Shown here: positions 7,197 through 15,552 of the stretch, in pieces
How the letters are laid out: the number at the start of each line of letters is the position of its first letter
Numbering within the stretch: position 1 is the stretch's first letter
From: DATGFK01 sp040007395
GTDB taxonomy: Bacteria; Chloroflexota; Anaerolineae; Aggregatilineales; UBA2796
DNA length: 32,906 bases
Reading direction: 5' to 3'
NCBI GenBank assembly: GCA_040007395.1
Contig: JBDTVG010000135.1
Location: forward strand, 1-32,906
Notes under the pieces: generated by a model
What the model saw: only the letters and a program-made list of their open reading frames with translations
What the model was told of the DNA's origin: nothing
Database searches by the model: none
Translations under genes and position numbers: made by a program

Positions 7197-7366
7197 TTAT
7201 GGTGAGCATTTCGACTTTGCGCAAAGCTAGTTTTGGGAGCATCTACCCAATCCAAAAACTAGCGCAAGTTTGCGCACATATTCGCTATTTTGCGCAAAAG
7301 TGGCAAACAAGTCACAATCAAATGGTATACAAGTGGTAAGCCGTACCACTACAGGAGAATCAAACC
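7197..7366. promoter_or_regulatory. Palindrome-rich divergent control region, candidate centromere (parC-like)
   Basis: Contains two perfect 12-bp palindromes, CTTTGCGCAAAG (7215-7226) and TTTTGCGCAAAA (7288-7299), and between them GCGCAA-gt-TTGCGC (7262-7275). A longer inverted repeat, GCTAGTTTTGG (7226-7236) with CCAAAAACTAGC (7252-7263), links the first two. A separate 7-bp hairpin, AGTGGTA/TACCACT (7332-7350), precedes the ribosome site of the parM-like gene. Repeated binding sites just upstream of an actin-type partition gene are what a parC centromere and autoregulatory operator look like. Alternatively these sites belong to the divergent MerR-like protein. Confidence 0.65.
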
Positions 7367-8407
7367 GTGGCCAAAAAAGAAAAAGCGCCTATCGGGGTGT
7401 ACCCCAAAGCATCGTTCGATCTGGGGAATGCCATCGCAGATATAAAGACTGCTGATCTAGCTACCGATTTTCGCAGCATTGCCGGACGGCTCTCCAAAAG
7501 CAAAACGTTCGGTGAGGTTAAATCCCTACTGGCCTTTCAGTTCGAAGGTGAGTCACTGGTGTTCGGCGATGACACTCGTGATCTGATCGACGGCCTGCCG
7601 ATTGCCTACACCGACCTGACCCGCTATACCGATGGCTTCTATCGCAAGCTGTTCGCAGCGGCCTTGTGGCGTTCGTTCAGCCATCTGGCAACCGAAGGGG
7701 TTGTCTATCCAACTATCGTCTGCTCGATCCCTGTATCCGAGTATGCCGACGGCAAAGCCTACGATGTTAAAAAGAATGTTGAAGGCTTGTATGTGATGGA
7801 TAACTTGGCTGGCGATAAGACACTGCACGTCAAAGTAGAGGCCGAAAACCTACTTATCATCCCAGAGGGGGCGGGCGCATACTTTCAAGCGCTGTATGCC
7901 CCTGATTCAGGGCTGGCCAGCCGTGAGGTCGCTATCCTTGACGTGGGCTTCTACACAACCGATCTGGTTATCTTCAACAAGGGCAACTATGTCACTGGCA
8001 GCGCGAAAAGCGTGCGACATGGGGTTCAGCAAGTCGCCAATGACGTGTACCGCTATCTGCGTACCAAGTATAAGTATGAGGGCGATCTGTGGGCCGTCGA
8101 TAGCGCCCTTGAGGCGGGCTGTATTGAGATCGGTACGCAGTGCCGAGGTTTTGCCGAACAGCGCGATAGTGCCTATGCCGACTTGCTCGACGACCTGCTA
8201 GCGTTCTATCGCTCCAACAAGGGCGCACGTACACCCGGCGCGATTGTCATCAGCGGCGGCGGCGCGACGGGCGCATATAAGTTCCTACCGGATGCACTCA
8301 AAGATGAGGGCTGGCGTGTATCCAGCAATCCACGCCGCGCTAATGCCGATGGTGCTTTCGAGTTCCTGCAAAAACGTGAGTTGGCTAAAGCCAAAGCGGG
8401 TAAATGA
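7367..8407 (+). CDS. parM: Actin-like ATPase, ParM/StbA-type plasmid partition protein
   Basis: 346 residues with a GTG start at 7367 and ribosome site aggag (7353-7357). Actin-fold nucleotide motifs are present: ASFDLGNA (phosphate 1, Asp18), ILDVGFYTTDLVIF (phosphate 2, Asp192), and VISGGGATGAY (adenosine-binding Gly run, residues 297-299). The family polymerises with ATP into filaments that push plasmid copies apart. A ribbon-helix-helix partner follows two bases downstream and a palindrome-rich region lies upstream, giving the ParM-ParR-parC order of type II partition. It could instead be a related Alp segregation protein. The symbol is used in the general sense. Confidence 0.85.
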   Translation: MAKKEKAPIGVYPKASFDLGNAIADIKTADLATDFRSIAGRLSKSKTFGEVKSLLAFQFEGESLVFGDDTRDLIDGLPIAYTDLTRYTDGFYRKLFAAALWRSFSHLATEGVVYPTIVCSIPVSEYADGKAYDVKKNVEGLYVMDNLAGDKTLHVKVEAENLLIIPEGAGAYFQALYAPDSGLASREVAILDVGFYTTDLVIFNKGNYVTGSAKSVRHGVQQVANDVYRYLRTKYKYEGDLWAVDSALEAGCIEIGTQCRGFAEQRDSAYADLLDDLLAFYRSNKGARTPGAIVISGGGATGAYKFLPDALKDEGWRVSSNPRRANADGAFEFLQKRELAKAKAGK

Positions 8408-8408
8408 G

Positions 8409-8717
8409 ATGGCAAATACCCGGCGGATTCCCTTCGTTTTGAACATTGACGATCCGATAGACGCGGCGATCTGGCAGGCGCTTGAGCCGCTGTTAACCCG
8501 ACACCGCGCCAGTGCATTCATACGGGGCGCGGTAGCCCATGCGCTAGGCGTTGGCGGGCTTTTGCCGCCTGTTGCACCACTCATGTTGCCAGCGGGCGAA
8601 ATACGGGCCAAACGCCCGACTCCACTGGCGACGGTTGAGCAGGATATGCCCGAAACCGAAAGTAGCAGCGACGATCTCGAAGCGGCGGCGGGCAACTTTA
8701 TGAGCATGTTCGGATGA
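8409..8717 (+). CDS. parR: ParR-like centromere-binding protein
   Basis: 102 residues. The longer upstream frame overlaps parM; ATG 8409 begins two bases after the parM stop. RIPFVLNIDDPIDAAIWQAL followed by SAFIRGAVAHAL matches the ribbon-helix-helix pattern of ParR/StbB adaptors (strand, two helices, S-x-FIR-xA). The tail is acidic and probably disordered, ending in FMSMFG, as expected for the short C-terminal segment that ParR-type adaptors use to contact the actin-like filament. It would bind the upstream repeats and link them to ParM. It overlaps the next gene by four bases. Confidence 0.75.
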   Translation: MANTRRIPFVLNIDDPIDAAIWQALEPLLTRHRASAFIRGAVAHALGVGGLLPPVAPLMLPAGEIRAKRPTPLATVEQDMPETESSSDDLEAAAGNFMSMFG

Positions 8718-9052
8718 CAGTCAAGATCATGCTGACACACCGCCACTACTCGGAACTGATACGGGCCGCGATGAATGATTGGCCCGGCTGGGTGCCGCTC
8801 GGCCCAATGGAGGGCGTGCCACGGCGCAAATTAACCGAGCCATATAGCCGTCCTAATATCTTGGCAGATCTGGAAAAGGCGGGGCTGGTGTCGCTTACGC
8901 TGGGCAAAAACAATCGCACGGCGACGATCCGGCTCACCACAGCGGGTATAGAGGCAATCTGCACAATGCCTGACAAGCTGCCCGGCGATCACTTTTTCCC
9001 TTTGCCTCAAGACATCACAGCGGCAAAGGATCGTCTAGGTTGTGCTGATTAG
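8714..9052 (+). CDS. Winged-helix-like protein, third gene of partition operon
   Basis: 112 residues, ATGA overlap with the parR-like gene. The segment RPNILADLEKAGLVSLTLGK, then NNRTATIRLTTAGIEAI, has the helix-then-beta-wing pattern of winged-helix DNA-binding proteins. No specific family recognised. Tight coupling suggests a role in partition, copy control or regulation of the operon. Confidence 0.6.
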   Translation: MTVKIMLTHRHYSELIRAAMNDWPGWVPLGPMEGVPRRKLTEPYSRPNILADLEKAGLVSLTLGKNNRTATIRLTTAGIEAICTMPDKLPGDHFFPLPQDITAAKDRLGCAD

Positions 9053-9146
9053 ATTACTACTAATCATCCTTAGTCATAATTAGACGGGCAAAATCCTGAC
9101 AATTAACCACAAAAAATGAAAAAAATAAACGTGAGGGAATTGACCA

Positions 9147-9704
9147 ATGGCAGTACAAGATCGACTGTATACAGCGCAAGATCTACTGGATTTGCCCCAT
9201 GACCATAACCGCTACGAGTTATTCAAAGGAACATTGATCGAGATGTCACCCACAGGCGCAGCGCATGGGCGTATCACCGCTGAACTCACAATCCTGATCG
9301 GCATATTCGTGCGCCAGCACAATCTGGGCGGTATTTACGGTGCAGAAACAGGGTTTATCCTGTCCCAGAATCCAGACACGGTATTCGCGCCTGATATAGC
9401 CTTTACGGCAAAGGAACGGCTAGCCAAAGCGCCAGAGGGGTACGCAACGGTTGCCCCAGATCTGGCGGTTGAAGTCGCTTCCCCTAGCAACACTAGAATC
9501 GAGATGCAAGAAAAGGTCGCGGCCTACTTTCAGGCCGGAGTCCGGCTGCTGTGGATCGTCTATCCGAAGTCACGCACGATCTATGTCTATCAGGGGGCGC
9601 TTGAGGTAACAATCTTGGGTAGTCAAGAGGCTATCTTGACGGGTGGCCATGTGCTGCCGGGATTCTCGGTCAAGCTGGGCGAAATATTCACGGTACTAGA
9701 TTAA
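9147..9704 (+). CDS. Uma2 family (DUF820) PD-(D/E)xK nuclease-like protein
   Basis: 185 residues, the usual Uma2 length. Family landmarks are NRYELFKGTLIEMSPTG near the N-terminus, Asp83 in FAPDIAF, Glu109 in LAVEVASPS, Lys123 in QEKVAAYF and GVRLLWIVYP. Asp83, Glu109 and Lys123 fit the PD-(D/E)xK metal site. Uma2 proteins are abundant in cyanobacteria and Chloroflexota; their biological role is not well established. The ribosome site gtgaggga precedes ATG 9147. It is separated from the partition operon by about 95 AT-rich bases and sits among accessory genes. Confidence 0.9.
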   Translation: MAVQDRLYTAQDLLDLPHDHNRYELFKGTLIEMSPTGAAHGRITAELTILIGIFVRQHNLGGIYGAETGFILSQNPDTVFAPDIAFTAKERLAKAPEGYATVAPDLAVEVASPSNTRIEMQEKVAAYFQAGVRLLWIVYPKSRTIYVYQGALEVTILGSQEAILTGGHVLPGFSVKLGEIFTVLD

Positions 9705-9723
9705 TAGGATAAAAAGGAACAGG

Positions 9724-10047
9724 ATGCGAACCACAGACGAGATTCAGGCACAGATTGCGCCTCTAAAAAACCTCTCTTTTGATGAGCATAATATGGATGA
9801 CCAAAACCGAGCAGGGAGGCGAGCCGGGTTCAAAACAGCGCTAAAGCTCACCAATGACGGCAAGACATCTATCGAAATACTTGAGTACACGCGCCAAGAT
9901 GAAAAAACGCACAACGCTTACGGCAATAGCTATGCTAGCACTTGGCAATCAGGCTATATATGCGCCTTATATTGGGCTGCCGAGCAGTACGATTTGGATC
10001 AGGACGGCAAACTGATCCGTCGAGGGGGAAACGTTTCCGAGGAATGA
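9724..10047 (+). CDS. Hypothetical protein, 107 residues
   Basis: Not recognised. Starts 19 bases after the Uma2-like gene with ribosome site aaaagga. Soluble, with a mixed charged N-terminus and a Tyr/Trp-rich region (YGNSYASTWQSGYICALYWAAEQY). Probably co-transcribed with the upstream gene. No motif points to a function. Confidence 0.55.
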   Translation: MRTTDEIQAQIAPLKNLSFDEHNMDDQNRAGRRAGFKTALKLTNDGKTSIEILEYTRQDEKTHNAYGNSYASTWQSGYICALYWAAEQYDLDQDGKLIRRGGNVSEE

Positions 10048-10072
10048 ACCGGTAACATTTGGGAGGGAATGA

Positions 10073-10192
10073 GTGCGTAAGGGCAGTCTGGCGGTCATGG
10101 TGCCTAACCGCAATCCGATCAAGCCTGGTACGCTGCGTAGCATCATCCGACAGGCCGGGTTAACTGTCGAGCAGTTTATAGAGCTGCTGTGA
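10073..10192 (+). pseudogene. HicA-like C-terminal fragment (39 residues)
   Basis: GTG 10073 with a good ribosome site (gggaggg, 10061-10067). Residues LAVMVPNRNPIKPGTLRSII then RQAGLTVEQFIELL match the C-terminal half of HicA mRNA interferases, which typically end in KPGTLRSILRQAGLSVEEFLELL. The N-terminal half, including the conserved Gly-Ser-His region with the catalytic His, is missing: an in-frame TGA at 10070 closes the frame and no matching sequence is seen in other frames upstream. No HicB partner is adjacent. Best explained as a remnant, though the intact ribosome site leaves a small expressed protein possible. Confidence 0.65.
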
Positions 10193-10262
10193 CCAATCAA
10201 CACTCACACAAGCCCGAATGACACCGCGCTAATTCTCAGCAAGCTGAGAGAACATAGGAGTT

Positions 10263-11192
10263 ATGGGGGATATGAAAGCACAAGGTAAACGACAATTTGA
10301 ACAAAATGCGCCGTCAAAAGTGGATAGATTGCAGACAGAAGTAAACCAACTACGAGAGCGGGATGCTTTCAGGCAGCAGGAGTATAACCAACTAAAAGCA
10401 GATTATGACATGTTAATAGCGGGAGTTATGGAAGTTTCACGGATGCAAGAGGAAACCTTAGATGATCATCTTAATATAATGGGTGATCTGTCTGGTTGTG
10501 AGGCAAACCTATTATATCTGATGAATCGAATTGACATGCTGGCAACTCTTGGTGAAGACGAAGCTCTTATCGAGGGATTGGGCGTTTACGGGCCGAATCT
10601 GCTTAATGCCTATAACCACTACATAGAAGTAATAGACGGGCATGGTTTAAACCGTATAGAGATTCTAGGCACACGAAAGGATATGATCGAAGAACGCACA
10701 GGGGTAATCCTTAAAATCCTTGACATTGATACCGATACGAGCTTTGACGGCATAGCTGCCCTACGTGAGATTGCTCACAGGTCAGATCCACACTTGGCTA
10801 ATATCTATGATGTCGTGCAGCGCCAGCGGCAAGAGGCTATAGAACAGGCCGCAGAGCGTACACGGCAAGAGATCAACCAGAACCGTGTAACAGATCGAAA
10901 TCGGGATATTCGCAAGATCAAGGGTTGGGCAAAATGGGCTATTCAACAGGCCATGAGCCGACCTGTTTACAAGAACAATAAGACGGGTGCGGCTAATTCT
11001 GTATGGGACGAGCTATACCGTGTCGGCCTTAATTCGCTAAACAGTGAGCGTCTCGCCGTTTTTAAGTATCTCAGCAACGACGAAACTTGCCGCGAACCTT
11101 ATGCCTATATGAAGCAGCGCGCTGGGGAAATCATGAAAGAAGATATAGAGCCAGTGGAGTGGACAACCATTGAAGAACAAGGCCAAATTTGA
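10263..11192 (+). CDS. Coiled-coil hypothetical protein, 309 residues
   Basis: Two candidate starts, ATG 10263 and ATG 10272; aggag (10256-10260) is better spaced for the second. Residues about 15-60 are a coiled coil (VDRLQTEVNQLRERD). A helical middle and a second charged helix (IEQAAERTRQEINQNRVTDR) follow, with a basic C-terminal domain containing GWAKWAIQQAMSRP and NSVWDELYRVGL. No family recognised. The TCTCAGC-aa-GCTGAGA palindrome (10234-10249) just upstream may be an operator. Its large helical character and position before the replication block could suit a replication or structural accessory factor, but this is speculative. Confidence 0.6.
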   Translation: MGDMKAQGKRQFEQNAPSKVDRLQTEVNQLRERDAFRQQEYNQLKADYDMLIAGVMEVSRMQEETLDDHLNIMGDLSGCEANLLYLMNRIDMLATLGEDEALIEGLGVYGPNLLNAYNHYIEVIDGHGLNRIEILGTRKDMIEERTGVILKILDIDTDTSFDGIAALREIAHRSDPHLANIYDVVQRQRQEAIEQAAERTRQEINQNRVTDRNRDIRKIKGWAKWAIQQAMSRPVYKNNKTGAANSVWDELYRVGLNSLNSERLAVFKYLSNDETCREPYAYMKQRAGEIMKEDIEPVEWTTIEEQGQI

Positions 11193-11571
11193 GGTATGCG
11201 TACCAAACTGAATGTAATGGTAACGCCACATGTGAGATTACCAATGGTAATCTCACATAAGCCGAGTTGGGTAAGAACACATGTGCAAGCGATCTGTTTT
11301 CAAAATTCGCTGTTACACTGCTTTAAGGTGACTTCCCCAGGTCACTTGCTCCTATGTAAACGCGAAACCGCCCGACGGCTTGACAATCACCGGGCGGCTT
11401 CATGGGGGAATTTACCAACCGAACATCACACCTTGATAATCTGTCCATAAACGAAAGCACCAGTGTCATTACCACTGGAGCGATCTGAGGATAGATTTTT
11501 GGGGCGCATCGCTCACACGGGTTATCGAGACCCGGCGAACTATTCCGATCAGATGAAAGAAGGCTCATCCA
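11193..11571. other. Gene-free stretch with perfect palindromic hairpin and terminator
   Basis: Contains a perfect 12-bp hairpin, TGTGAGATTACC-aat-GGTAATCTCACA (11231-11257), 38 bases after the preceding stop, and CCGCCCG (11368-11374) paired with CGGGCGG (11391-11397), flanked by aaa on the left and ctt on the right, which reads as a terminator more convincingly on the minus strand. No credible gene. Confidence 0.5.
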
Positions 11572-11736
11572 ATGGCATATTCCAAGTATAACGACAATTC
11601 AAAAAATTGTCACGTCCCCAATTCTAAACACAATCGTATAACCCGCGCATTGGCCCTTGCTGGCTACGTAGTCCAGCGTGGCAACGTCGCGGCTCGCAGT
11701 GTCCAGCGGGCGCTCCGCAGATCGGGGCGTGGCTAA
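11572..11736 (+). CDS. Small basic protein, 54 residues, coupled to primase
   Basis: ATG 11572, stop TAA 11734-11736. The last A is the first base of the primase ATG (TAATG overlap), so translation is tightly coupled. The N-terminal half is Asn/Ser-rich (YNDNSKNCHVPNSKHN). The C-terminal half is strongly basic with a possible helix (VAARSVQRALRRSGRG), suggesting nucleic-acid contact. No family recognised. Composition and coupling support a real gene despite its size. Confidence 0.55.
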   Translation: MAYSKYNDNSKNCHVPNSKHNRITRALALAGYVVQRGNVAARSVQRALRRSGRG

Positions 11737-14171
11737 TGGCTCTACCTCATGTGGATACCGCCGATCTTAAAAGTCGCGTGGATTGTCGGGCGATTGCCCG
11801 TGCCTATCTAGGTGAGCCAAAGCACAGCGCGGGCAAGTATGATACCTATCTCGCCCCACGCGGTGAGAAAACAGCCAGCTTCCAAGTCTATGCCGACGGC
11901 TTTAAGGACTTTGGAGACGGTGAGCAGCACGGCGATCATATCGAGTTAATCAAGCTGCTCGACAGTGGGGCACACGACTTCAAAAGCGCCCTGTCGATCC
12001 TAGCCAGTTTTGCAGGCGGCAGCGCACACCCAACGCCCCGGATTGTCCAGCGCCCAGCGCCAGCGGTCAACGAGCCGCCCAGCGCTGCATGGCAAACGTG
12101 TGCCCGTACCCTCATCGCCAGCGGGGTTAAGCTACTATGGTCGCCGTCCGGATCGGCGGCGCTCGCATGGCTTCGAGGCCGTGGGCTATCTGATGACACA
12201 ATCCGGGCCGCCCAGCTTGGCTATGACGGCAAGCTAAACCGAATCGTGATTCCCTGTATCATCGACGGCGAGGTCTGGTATGTGAAATATCGTAACCTTA
12301 ATCAGGCAGCCATTGACCAATATAGCAAATACACCTATCAAACGGGTAGCCGCGCTGCTGCACTGTACAATGCCGAGGCAATCCGCCCCGGTCTACCTAT
12401 CGTCAAGGTTGAAGGGGAATTTGACGCACTGATCGGGCAGCAAACGGCAGGCGATCTGTTTACCTTCGTTACCGTTGGCAGCGCCAGCGCCAGCACAGGA
12501 GCGACGTTTCTACCACTGTTTACCAGTCAGCAGGTGATCAGCGTCCCTGATAATGACGAGAAAAAGTACCCTGCCGACATCCCCAAAAGGCATATAGGAA
12601 CACCAGCGCCGGGTATGGGCCACGTGATTAGTACAGATAAGACGCTACGTGGGGTTGCCAGCACTCACAAGGTAGTTCTACTGCCTACCGGGGTTAAGGA
12701 CATGACCGACTATCTGATAGGTGGCGCAACGGCTGGCGATCTGGCAATGCTGATCGCCAACGCTATGCCCTTTGAGTGCTTCTATCAGCCAATTGCCGCA
12801 CAACCTGTATTACCATTAAGAGCCATTAGTAGCAATCAAAAATCGACCCTGCCCGATGATACACGCGCAGCCCTGATCGCTCATACCAACATTGGCCCGG
12901 TGATCGAAGTAATGTATGAGGCTATCGCCGCAGGGTTGCTCGATCCGTTGGCAGGCATTACCCGGCGCGACGTGTCGGCGCTGTCTGACAAGCTAGGCCG
13001 GGGCATAAATGCCAGCATGATAGATCGGGCTTTCAATGCCAAGATTCCGCACGGTGCTGACTTCGCTTCAAAACGTCCGCTATATTCTATACAAAGAGAA
13101 GCATCAAGCTATAGCGGACAAAATGAAGCGAAGTCTATATCATGCGGAAAACCGACCCATAGACCATCGGAAATTTATAAGATACCGACACTTGCTGAAC
13201 TTCACGATTTTATCAAAATGTCGGCATGGCTTGCCCTCATTACAAAGTACATCCCTCACCTTGAAGACGACGCGACCATTGCCCCGATCCGGTACATCCT
13301 ACCCGACGATCCGGCGCTCTCTACTGAACTCGACTCGCGCTATGGCAAACTGATCGACGAACAGCCCGAACTGAAAGCCAAGATGGATCGGGCGTTACTC
13401 GACTACAAGCGCCTTGAGCGCAGCCTTGCCAACACTCACAGCACGCCGCTCCCTGTCGGCTGGACTTACGGCAATACGAGCGATTACCGGGCTTGCCTAG
13501 CCCACGCCTTGATTAGTTCGGCAGGCGGTGAGACACAGATCGAAAGTCGTGTCTTGTCTCAGAAAATCGGCGTTTCACCGCGCCGGGTTAAGTCAGTGTT
13601 AGCACGGGCCGGAATTGAAAGTGTCAAGCAATATGAGGAAAAGGTTATCCGGAGCGCTGCTGACTTGCCGCGTAACCTGACTCATTGGCACAAGGTCTAC
13701 CTTGAAAACCATAGCAAGGTTAACACCGAAGATCGGACGGGGATTGAACGACTGATCGCGCAAGGTCGCCAGATCACGCTGCAAACTCAGATCGCCAGTA
13801 AACAGATTGTTAGGGCAACCGAACAACCCCGCCCAGCGCCGCGCCTGACTATTGCCAAACAGCCCGTTAAGCCGCCTGTCCAGATGAAACAGGCAGCACC
13901 CGTCGTCGCACCCAGCATGGCCCGCTTTGACGGTCTGGCATGGCATGAGCGCGGCCTTGTGCTGCTGTTAGAAAAGGTCACAGCATGGCACTGGAAAGAC
14001 GATCAACTGATTGATGATAGCACGGGCGAAATTATCCCATACAGCGCCGCTATTGTCCTGGCGTTATTACGCGGGCAATCGCCAGAAGTGGAAACGGACT
14101 CTGATCCGCTGATCATCGGACTGATTGATCTGGGCGGGCGGGTAACAGGAATCGAGGCATCCCATGAATAA
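11736..14171 (+). CDS. Primase-like replication protein with TOPRIM domain
   Basis: 811 residues. Residues 1-85 resemble the CHC2 zinc-binding domain of DnaG-type primases (DLKSRVDCRAIARAYLG, FKDFGDGEQHGDHIEL), but the usual zinc Cys/His set is not kept; only Cys17 remains. Residues about 130-215 look like the DnaG core N-part (LAWLRGRGLSDDTIRAAQLG, IVIPCIIDGEVWYVKYR). TOPRIM follows: Glu226 in VKVEGEFDAL and Asp272-Asn-Asp274 in SVPDNDE, the metal-binding acidic residues. The C-terminal 400 residues hold two helix-turn-helix-like segments (ITRRDVSALSDKLGRGI; SRVLSQKIGVSPRRVKSVLA). It probably makes primers for, or initiates, replication of the element. There is no helicase motif. It is coupled to the small gene before it and overlaps the next by eight bases. 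Confidence 0.85.
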   Translation: MALPHVDTADLKSRVDCRAIARAYLGEPKHSAGKYDTYLAPRGEKTASFQVYADGFKDFGDGEQHGDHIELIKLLDSGAHDFKSALSILASFAGGSAHPTPRIVQRPAPAVNEPPSAAWQTCARTLIASGVKLLWSPSGSAALAWLRGRGLSDDTIRAAQLGYDGKLNRIVIPCIIDGEVWYVKYRNLNQAAIDQYSKYTYQTGSRAAALYNAEAIRPGLPIVKVEGEFDALIGQQTAGDLFTFVTVGSASASTGATFLPLFTSQQVISVPDNDEKKYPADIPKRHIGTPAPGMGHVISTDKTLRGVASTHKVVLLPTGVKDMTDYLIGGATAGDLAMLIANAMPFECFYQPIAAQPVLPLRAISSNQKSTLPDDTRAALIAHTNIGPVIEVMYEAIAAGLLDPLAGITRRDVSALSDKLGRGINASMIDRAFNAKIPHGADFASKRPLYSIQREASSYSGQNEAKSISCGKPTHRPSEIYKIPTLAELHDFIKMSAWLALITKYIPHLEDDATIAPIRYILPDDPALSTELDSRYGKLIDEQPELKAKMDRALLDYKRLERSLANTHSTPLPVGWTYGNTSDYRACLAHALISSAGGETQIESRVLSQKIGVSPRRVKSVLARAGIESVKQYEEKVIRSAADLPRNLTHWHKVYLENHSKVNTEDRTGIERLIAQGRQITLQTQIASKQIVRATEQPRPAPRLTIAKQPVKPPVQMKQAAPVVAPSMARFDGLAWHERGLVLLLEKVTAWHWKDDQLIDDSTGEIIPYSAAIVLALLRGQSPEVETDSDPLIIGLIDLGGRVTGIEASHE

Positions 14172-14472
14172 ACCTATCTTGACGGCTACAACAGTAGCAA
14201 CCGGGCTGAATCTGGCGATCTACACACCTAAGACAGTCACAGCGGCGTATACCTTCGAGGGAACCGGTTACACCAGCAAGCTGAAGCTCACCCGCAATGA
14301 GGACGGCTTATTTATCGCTTGCCCGACGTGCGGTTGCCCCGTTCGGCAACTGCACAAGAATGAGACGCGGCCCGGTCTGTGCTGTGTCGATTGTCTGAGT
14401 CGGGCCGAACAGAAGGCGGCCGCCGCCGATGATCGTAAGGCTAATGTTCGCCGTAGAAAAAAGGTAGCCTAA
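14164..14472 (+). CDS. Zinc-ribbon protein, 102 residues
   Basis: Overlaps the primase end by eight bases. The centre carries CPTCGC and, about 25 residues later, CCVDC: two Cys-x-x-Cys knuckles of a zinc ribbon. The C-terminus is Lys/Arg-rich (RRRKKVA). Such proteins contact nucleic acid or other replication proteins. It could supply the zinc-binding function missing from the primase N-terminus; that is speculation based on adjacency. Confidence 0.65.
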   Translation: MNKPILTATTVATGLNLAIYTPKTVTAAYTFEGTGYTSKLKLTRNEDGLFIACPTCGCPVRQLHKNETRPGLCCVDCLSRAEQKAAAADDRKANVRRRKKVA

Positions 14473-14598
14473 ATGTCAAAGACACTCAGTAATCAGCAGT
14501 ATGCAGAAAACAGCGTGATCGCATGGCGCAAGCGCTCCCTTGAGGCGACAGTCCAGCGGTTGATCGCGGCGGGGATCGTCGGCAACAAAATGCGCTAA
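14473..14598 (+). CDS. Very small protein, 41 residues
   Basis: ATG 14473 follows the preceding TAA directly, with no gap. The sequence is helical and basic (VIAWRKRSLEATVQRLIAAG). It relies on ribosomes terminating on the upstream gene. No family recognised. Confidence 0.45.
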   Translation: MSKTLSNQQYAENSVIAWRKRSLEATVQRLIAAGIVGNKMR

Positions 14599-14636
14599 CT
14601 ATCGAACGCCATAGACCCGAACAGTAAGGCGGCAGC

Positions 14637-15047
14637 ATGACCGCACAGACACGACTAACCCAAGTTGAGAAAGGGATCGAGGATATGGCGCTAGCCCTAG
14701 TAGAGCGCAAATACGGCTTGACTGCCGATGATCTAGCGGCAATGGCTGATCTTTGTAAGGCGATCAAGGATTACCCCTATAAACACAATAATATGACTGT
14801 CAGAGGGATTACAGACAGTCTGATCGCGGTATTGAGTGAACACGATCAGCAGCAAGCCAGACTGCTAGACCTTTGGGCAGCGGCAGGGCTGGATTATGAC
14901 AGACAAGCGACGGCATGGCATGAAGTATTTGACGACTATCAGATCCCGCCGATTGTCACGATTGAGACATGCTTAGACCTTGATCGGCAAGTCTATGAGC
15001 GCTGCCGGATTGACGTGATAGCAGGAAAAGATCACGATGGTAGCTAG
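14637..15047 (+). CDS. Hypothetical protein, 136 residues
   Basis: Soluble and helix-rich (VEKGIEDMALALVERKYGL, LIAVLSEHDQQQARLLDLW). ATG 14637 has a weak ribosome site (aaggcgg). Overlaps the next gene by 11 bases. Not recognised. Membership in the replication operon is inferred from spacing. Confidence 0.6.
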   Translation: MTAQTRLTQVEKGIEDMALALVERKYGLTADDLAAMADLCKAIKDYPYKHNNMTVRGITDSLIAVLSEHDQQQARLLDLWAAAGLDYDRQATAWHEVFDDYQIPPIVTIETCLDLDRQVYERCRIDVIAGKDHDGS

Positions 15048-15354
15048 AGACGGCAAAGGGCGGTTTGTCAAAGGGGTATCGGGCAATCCGGCGGGCCGCC
15101 CTACCTTATCCGCTGAAACGCCCCGGATCGAGGGCATAGCAGCGGCCTGTACTGCTGAGGATGTGGCAAAGGTGCTAGAGAAAATGAGGGCGCTGGCGCT
15201 GGCTGGCAATGTCAAGGCGGCAACGATCTATCTGGCTTATGCCGTTGGTAAGCCCGTACAGATTGACCTTGAGGATCGGTTAAGTGCCATTGAGGTAGCG
15301 CTTGGTATCCAGCGCGCTCTAACCAGTAAAGCGATTACAAGTAAGGGCGGTTAG
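15037..15354 (+). CDS. DUF5681-like protein
   Basis: 105 residues, ribosome site aggaaaag. The N-terminal GKGRFVKGVSGNPAGRP is the hallmark of DUF5681, a short motif found at the start of many phage- and plasmid-borne proteins, some annotated as terminase small subunits. The rest is helical (VAKVLEKMRALALAGNVKAA, a segment giving a helix pair). It has no recognisable large-terminase partner in this window. A DNA-binding or packaging-related role is possible but unproven. Confidence 0.65.
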   Translation: MVARDGKGRFVKGVSGNPAGRPTLSAETPRIEGIAAACTAEDVAKVLEKMRALALAGNVKAATIYLAYAVGKPVQIDLEDRLSAIEVALGIQRALTSKAITSKGG

Positions 15355-15552
15355 GTGTACTTCCAACACAATAATAGGCGATTGGCAAGCATTCGACAGG
15401 CCATGGGCTGAGCAGTATTTACCTTCCAAAGTGTTTTTGAAAATGGACCCTGTCTTGAACTTGGCCGCCTAGCTACTAACCTGAGTAAGTTTGAATTTAG
15501 TTTCTAATAAGCTCGTAGCATAAGAATTTTCTAATGCTGTCGGGGTTTTCTC
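15355..15552. other. Intergenic before SOS-type promoter
   Basis: AT-rich spacer with several stops in all frames. No gene or clear terminator recognised. Confidence 0.4.

Noticed and set aside
6655..7230. 191-residue plus-strand open frame
   Set aside because: Antisense to the MerR-like coiled-coil gene, which has a clear domain; the plus frame is Ser/Arg-rich with no pattern.
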